NCBI RefSeq assembly: GCF_014696385.1
Contig: NZ_JACJQB010000030.1
Coordinates: forward strand, 1-42,043
Length of the DNA: 42,043 nucleotides
Reading direction: 5' to 3'
Origin: Pseudanabaena mucicola FACHB-723
Lineage (GTDB): Bacteria > Cyanobacteriota > Cyanobacteriia > Pseudanabaenales > Pseudanabaenaceae
The number at the start of each line of letters is the position of its first letter. Positions within the stretch are counted from its first letter, which is position 1. The notes under the pieces were generated by a model, which saw only the letters and a program-made list of their open reading frames with translations, had not been told where the DNA came from and ran no database searches. The translations under genes were made by a program, and so were the position numbers. Of the stretch, positions 42,006 to 42,043 are shown piece by piece.

Positions 42006-42043
42006 AAACCCAAATAGAGTTGCGGCGCGAAGCGCCGCAACTC
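42006..42043. repeat. Palindrome of the AAACCCA family, cut by window end
   Basis: AAACCCAAATAGAG then TTGCGGCGC (42006-42028), a GAA loop, and GCGCCGCAACTC (42032-42043) pair perfectly as far as the window goes. The core GCGGCGC and the outer AAACCCA match the 4377-4429 copy. The upstream flank CTATAGC-CAAGTA, GTTAAGACA, AAAACCC is also similar to the flank at 4343-4382, so the repeat is longer than the hairpin. Confidence 0.6.

Noticed and set aside
1-42043. Frequent GCGATCGC octamers across the window
   Set aside because: These are HIP1 sites, a general feature of many cyanobacterial genomes, found here mostly within genes. They are not local repeats or a novel element.
1-42043. CRISPR arrays, tRNA or rRNA genes
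   Set aside because: No regularly spaced direct repeats, no tRNA cloverleaf with a GTTCRANYC-type loop, and no rRNA-like stretch were noticed by eye. A tRNAscan-SE or MinCED run would settle this.

Overview
This window is chromosomal DNA of a cyanobacterium. The evidence is photosystem I genes psaF and psaJ, the ndhC-ndhK-ndhJ operon, heme oxygenase, ferrochelatase with a chlorophyll-binding tail, the Ycf46-type AAA protein, a phytochrome, and very frequent HIP1 octamers (GCGATCGC) on both strands. The style (moderately AT-rich, heptamer repeats, many long intergenic palindromes, non-heterocystous gene content) makes me think of a Pseudanabaena-like organism. That placement is a guess; membership in the cyanobacteria is not.

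Layout. 1-345: the edge of an insertion sequence with the N-terminus of its transposase (minus strand), a possible gene remnant, then a methyltransferase. 1.3-4.2 kb (minus): ABC exporter and pheS. 4.4-8.1 kb (minus): a LysM/M23 cell-wall protein and a NarL-type response regulator. 8.2-12.6 kb (plus): a T4-polynucleotide-kinase-like RNA end-healing enzyme, cobK, hemH and glutathione reductase. 12.7-13.4 kb (minus): heme oxygenase, divergent from ndhCKJ (13.8-15.4 kb, plus). 15.5-15.6 kb: a MITE-like element with a candidate target-site duplication. 15.7-21.1 kb (plus): a HerA-like ATPase, a pilin-like protein and SbcC. 21.1-25.4 kb (minus): Ycf46-type AAA protein and a GH57 enzyme. 25.7-26.5 kb (minus): psaF-psaJ. 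26.8-33.1 kb: tsaD, an acyltransferase (minus), mnmG and an FeS-type photolyase. 33.1-33.4 kb: a second MITE-like element plus a solo end. 33.4-41.8 kb (minus): a signalling island with a receiver, a frame-split REC-GAF-PAS-histidine kinase, a bacteriophytochrome-type histidine kinase, two small unknown genes, and a REC-wHTH-Hpt-REC-REC-GGDEF protein.

How the parts connect. Tetrapyrrole metabolism recurs: cobK (corrinoid), hemH (heme), heme oxygenase (biliverdin), and a phytochrome whose only candidate chromophore cysteine is the N-terminal biliverdin type. Phytochrome, hybrid kinase and receiver lie in that order on one strand and look like a light-responsive phosphorelay. The middle component carries a +1-nt frameshift in its GAF domain. 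HerA-like, pilin-like and SbcC genes run in one direction and may form a DNA-end-processing transcription unit, with no nurA or sbcD in the window.

The non-coding DNA is unusually structured. Nearly every convergent or gene-end junction carries a long perfect hairpin. Several of these share a nearly constant GC core and an outer AAACCCA arm while the middle of the arm differs, so they look like a dispersed palindromic repeat family that also serves as terminators. No CRISPR array, tRNA, rRNA or prophage was seen. Most of the window is ordinary core genome. I did not find a clear defence island; the least ordinary items are the signalling island, the polynucleotide-kinase-like gene, the HerA/SbcC run and the repeat families.
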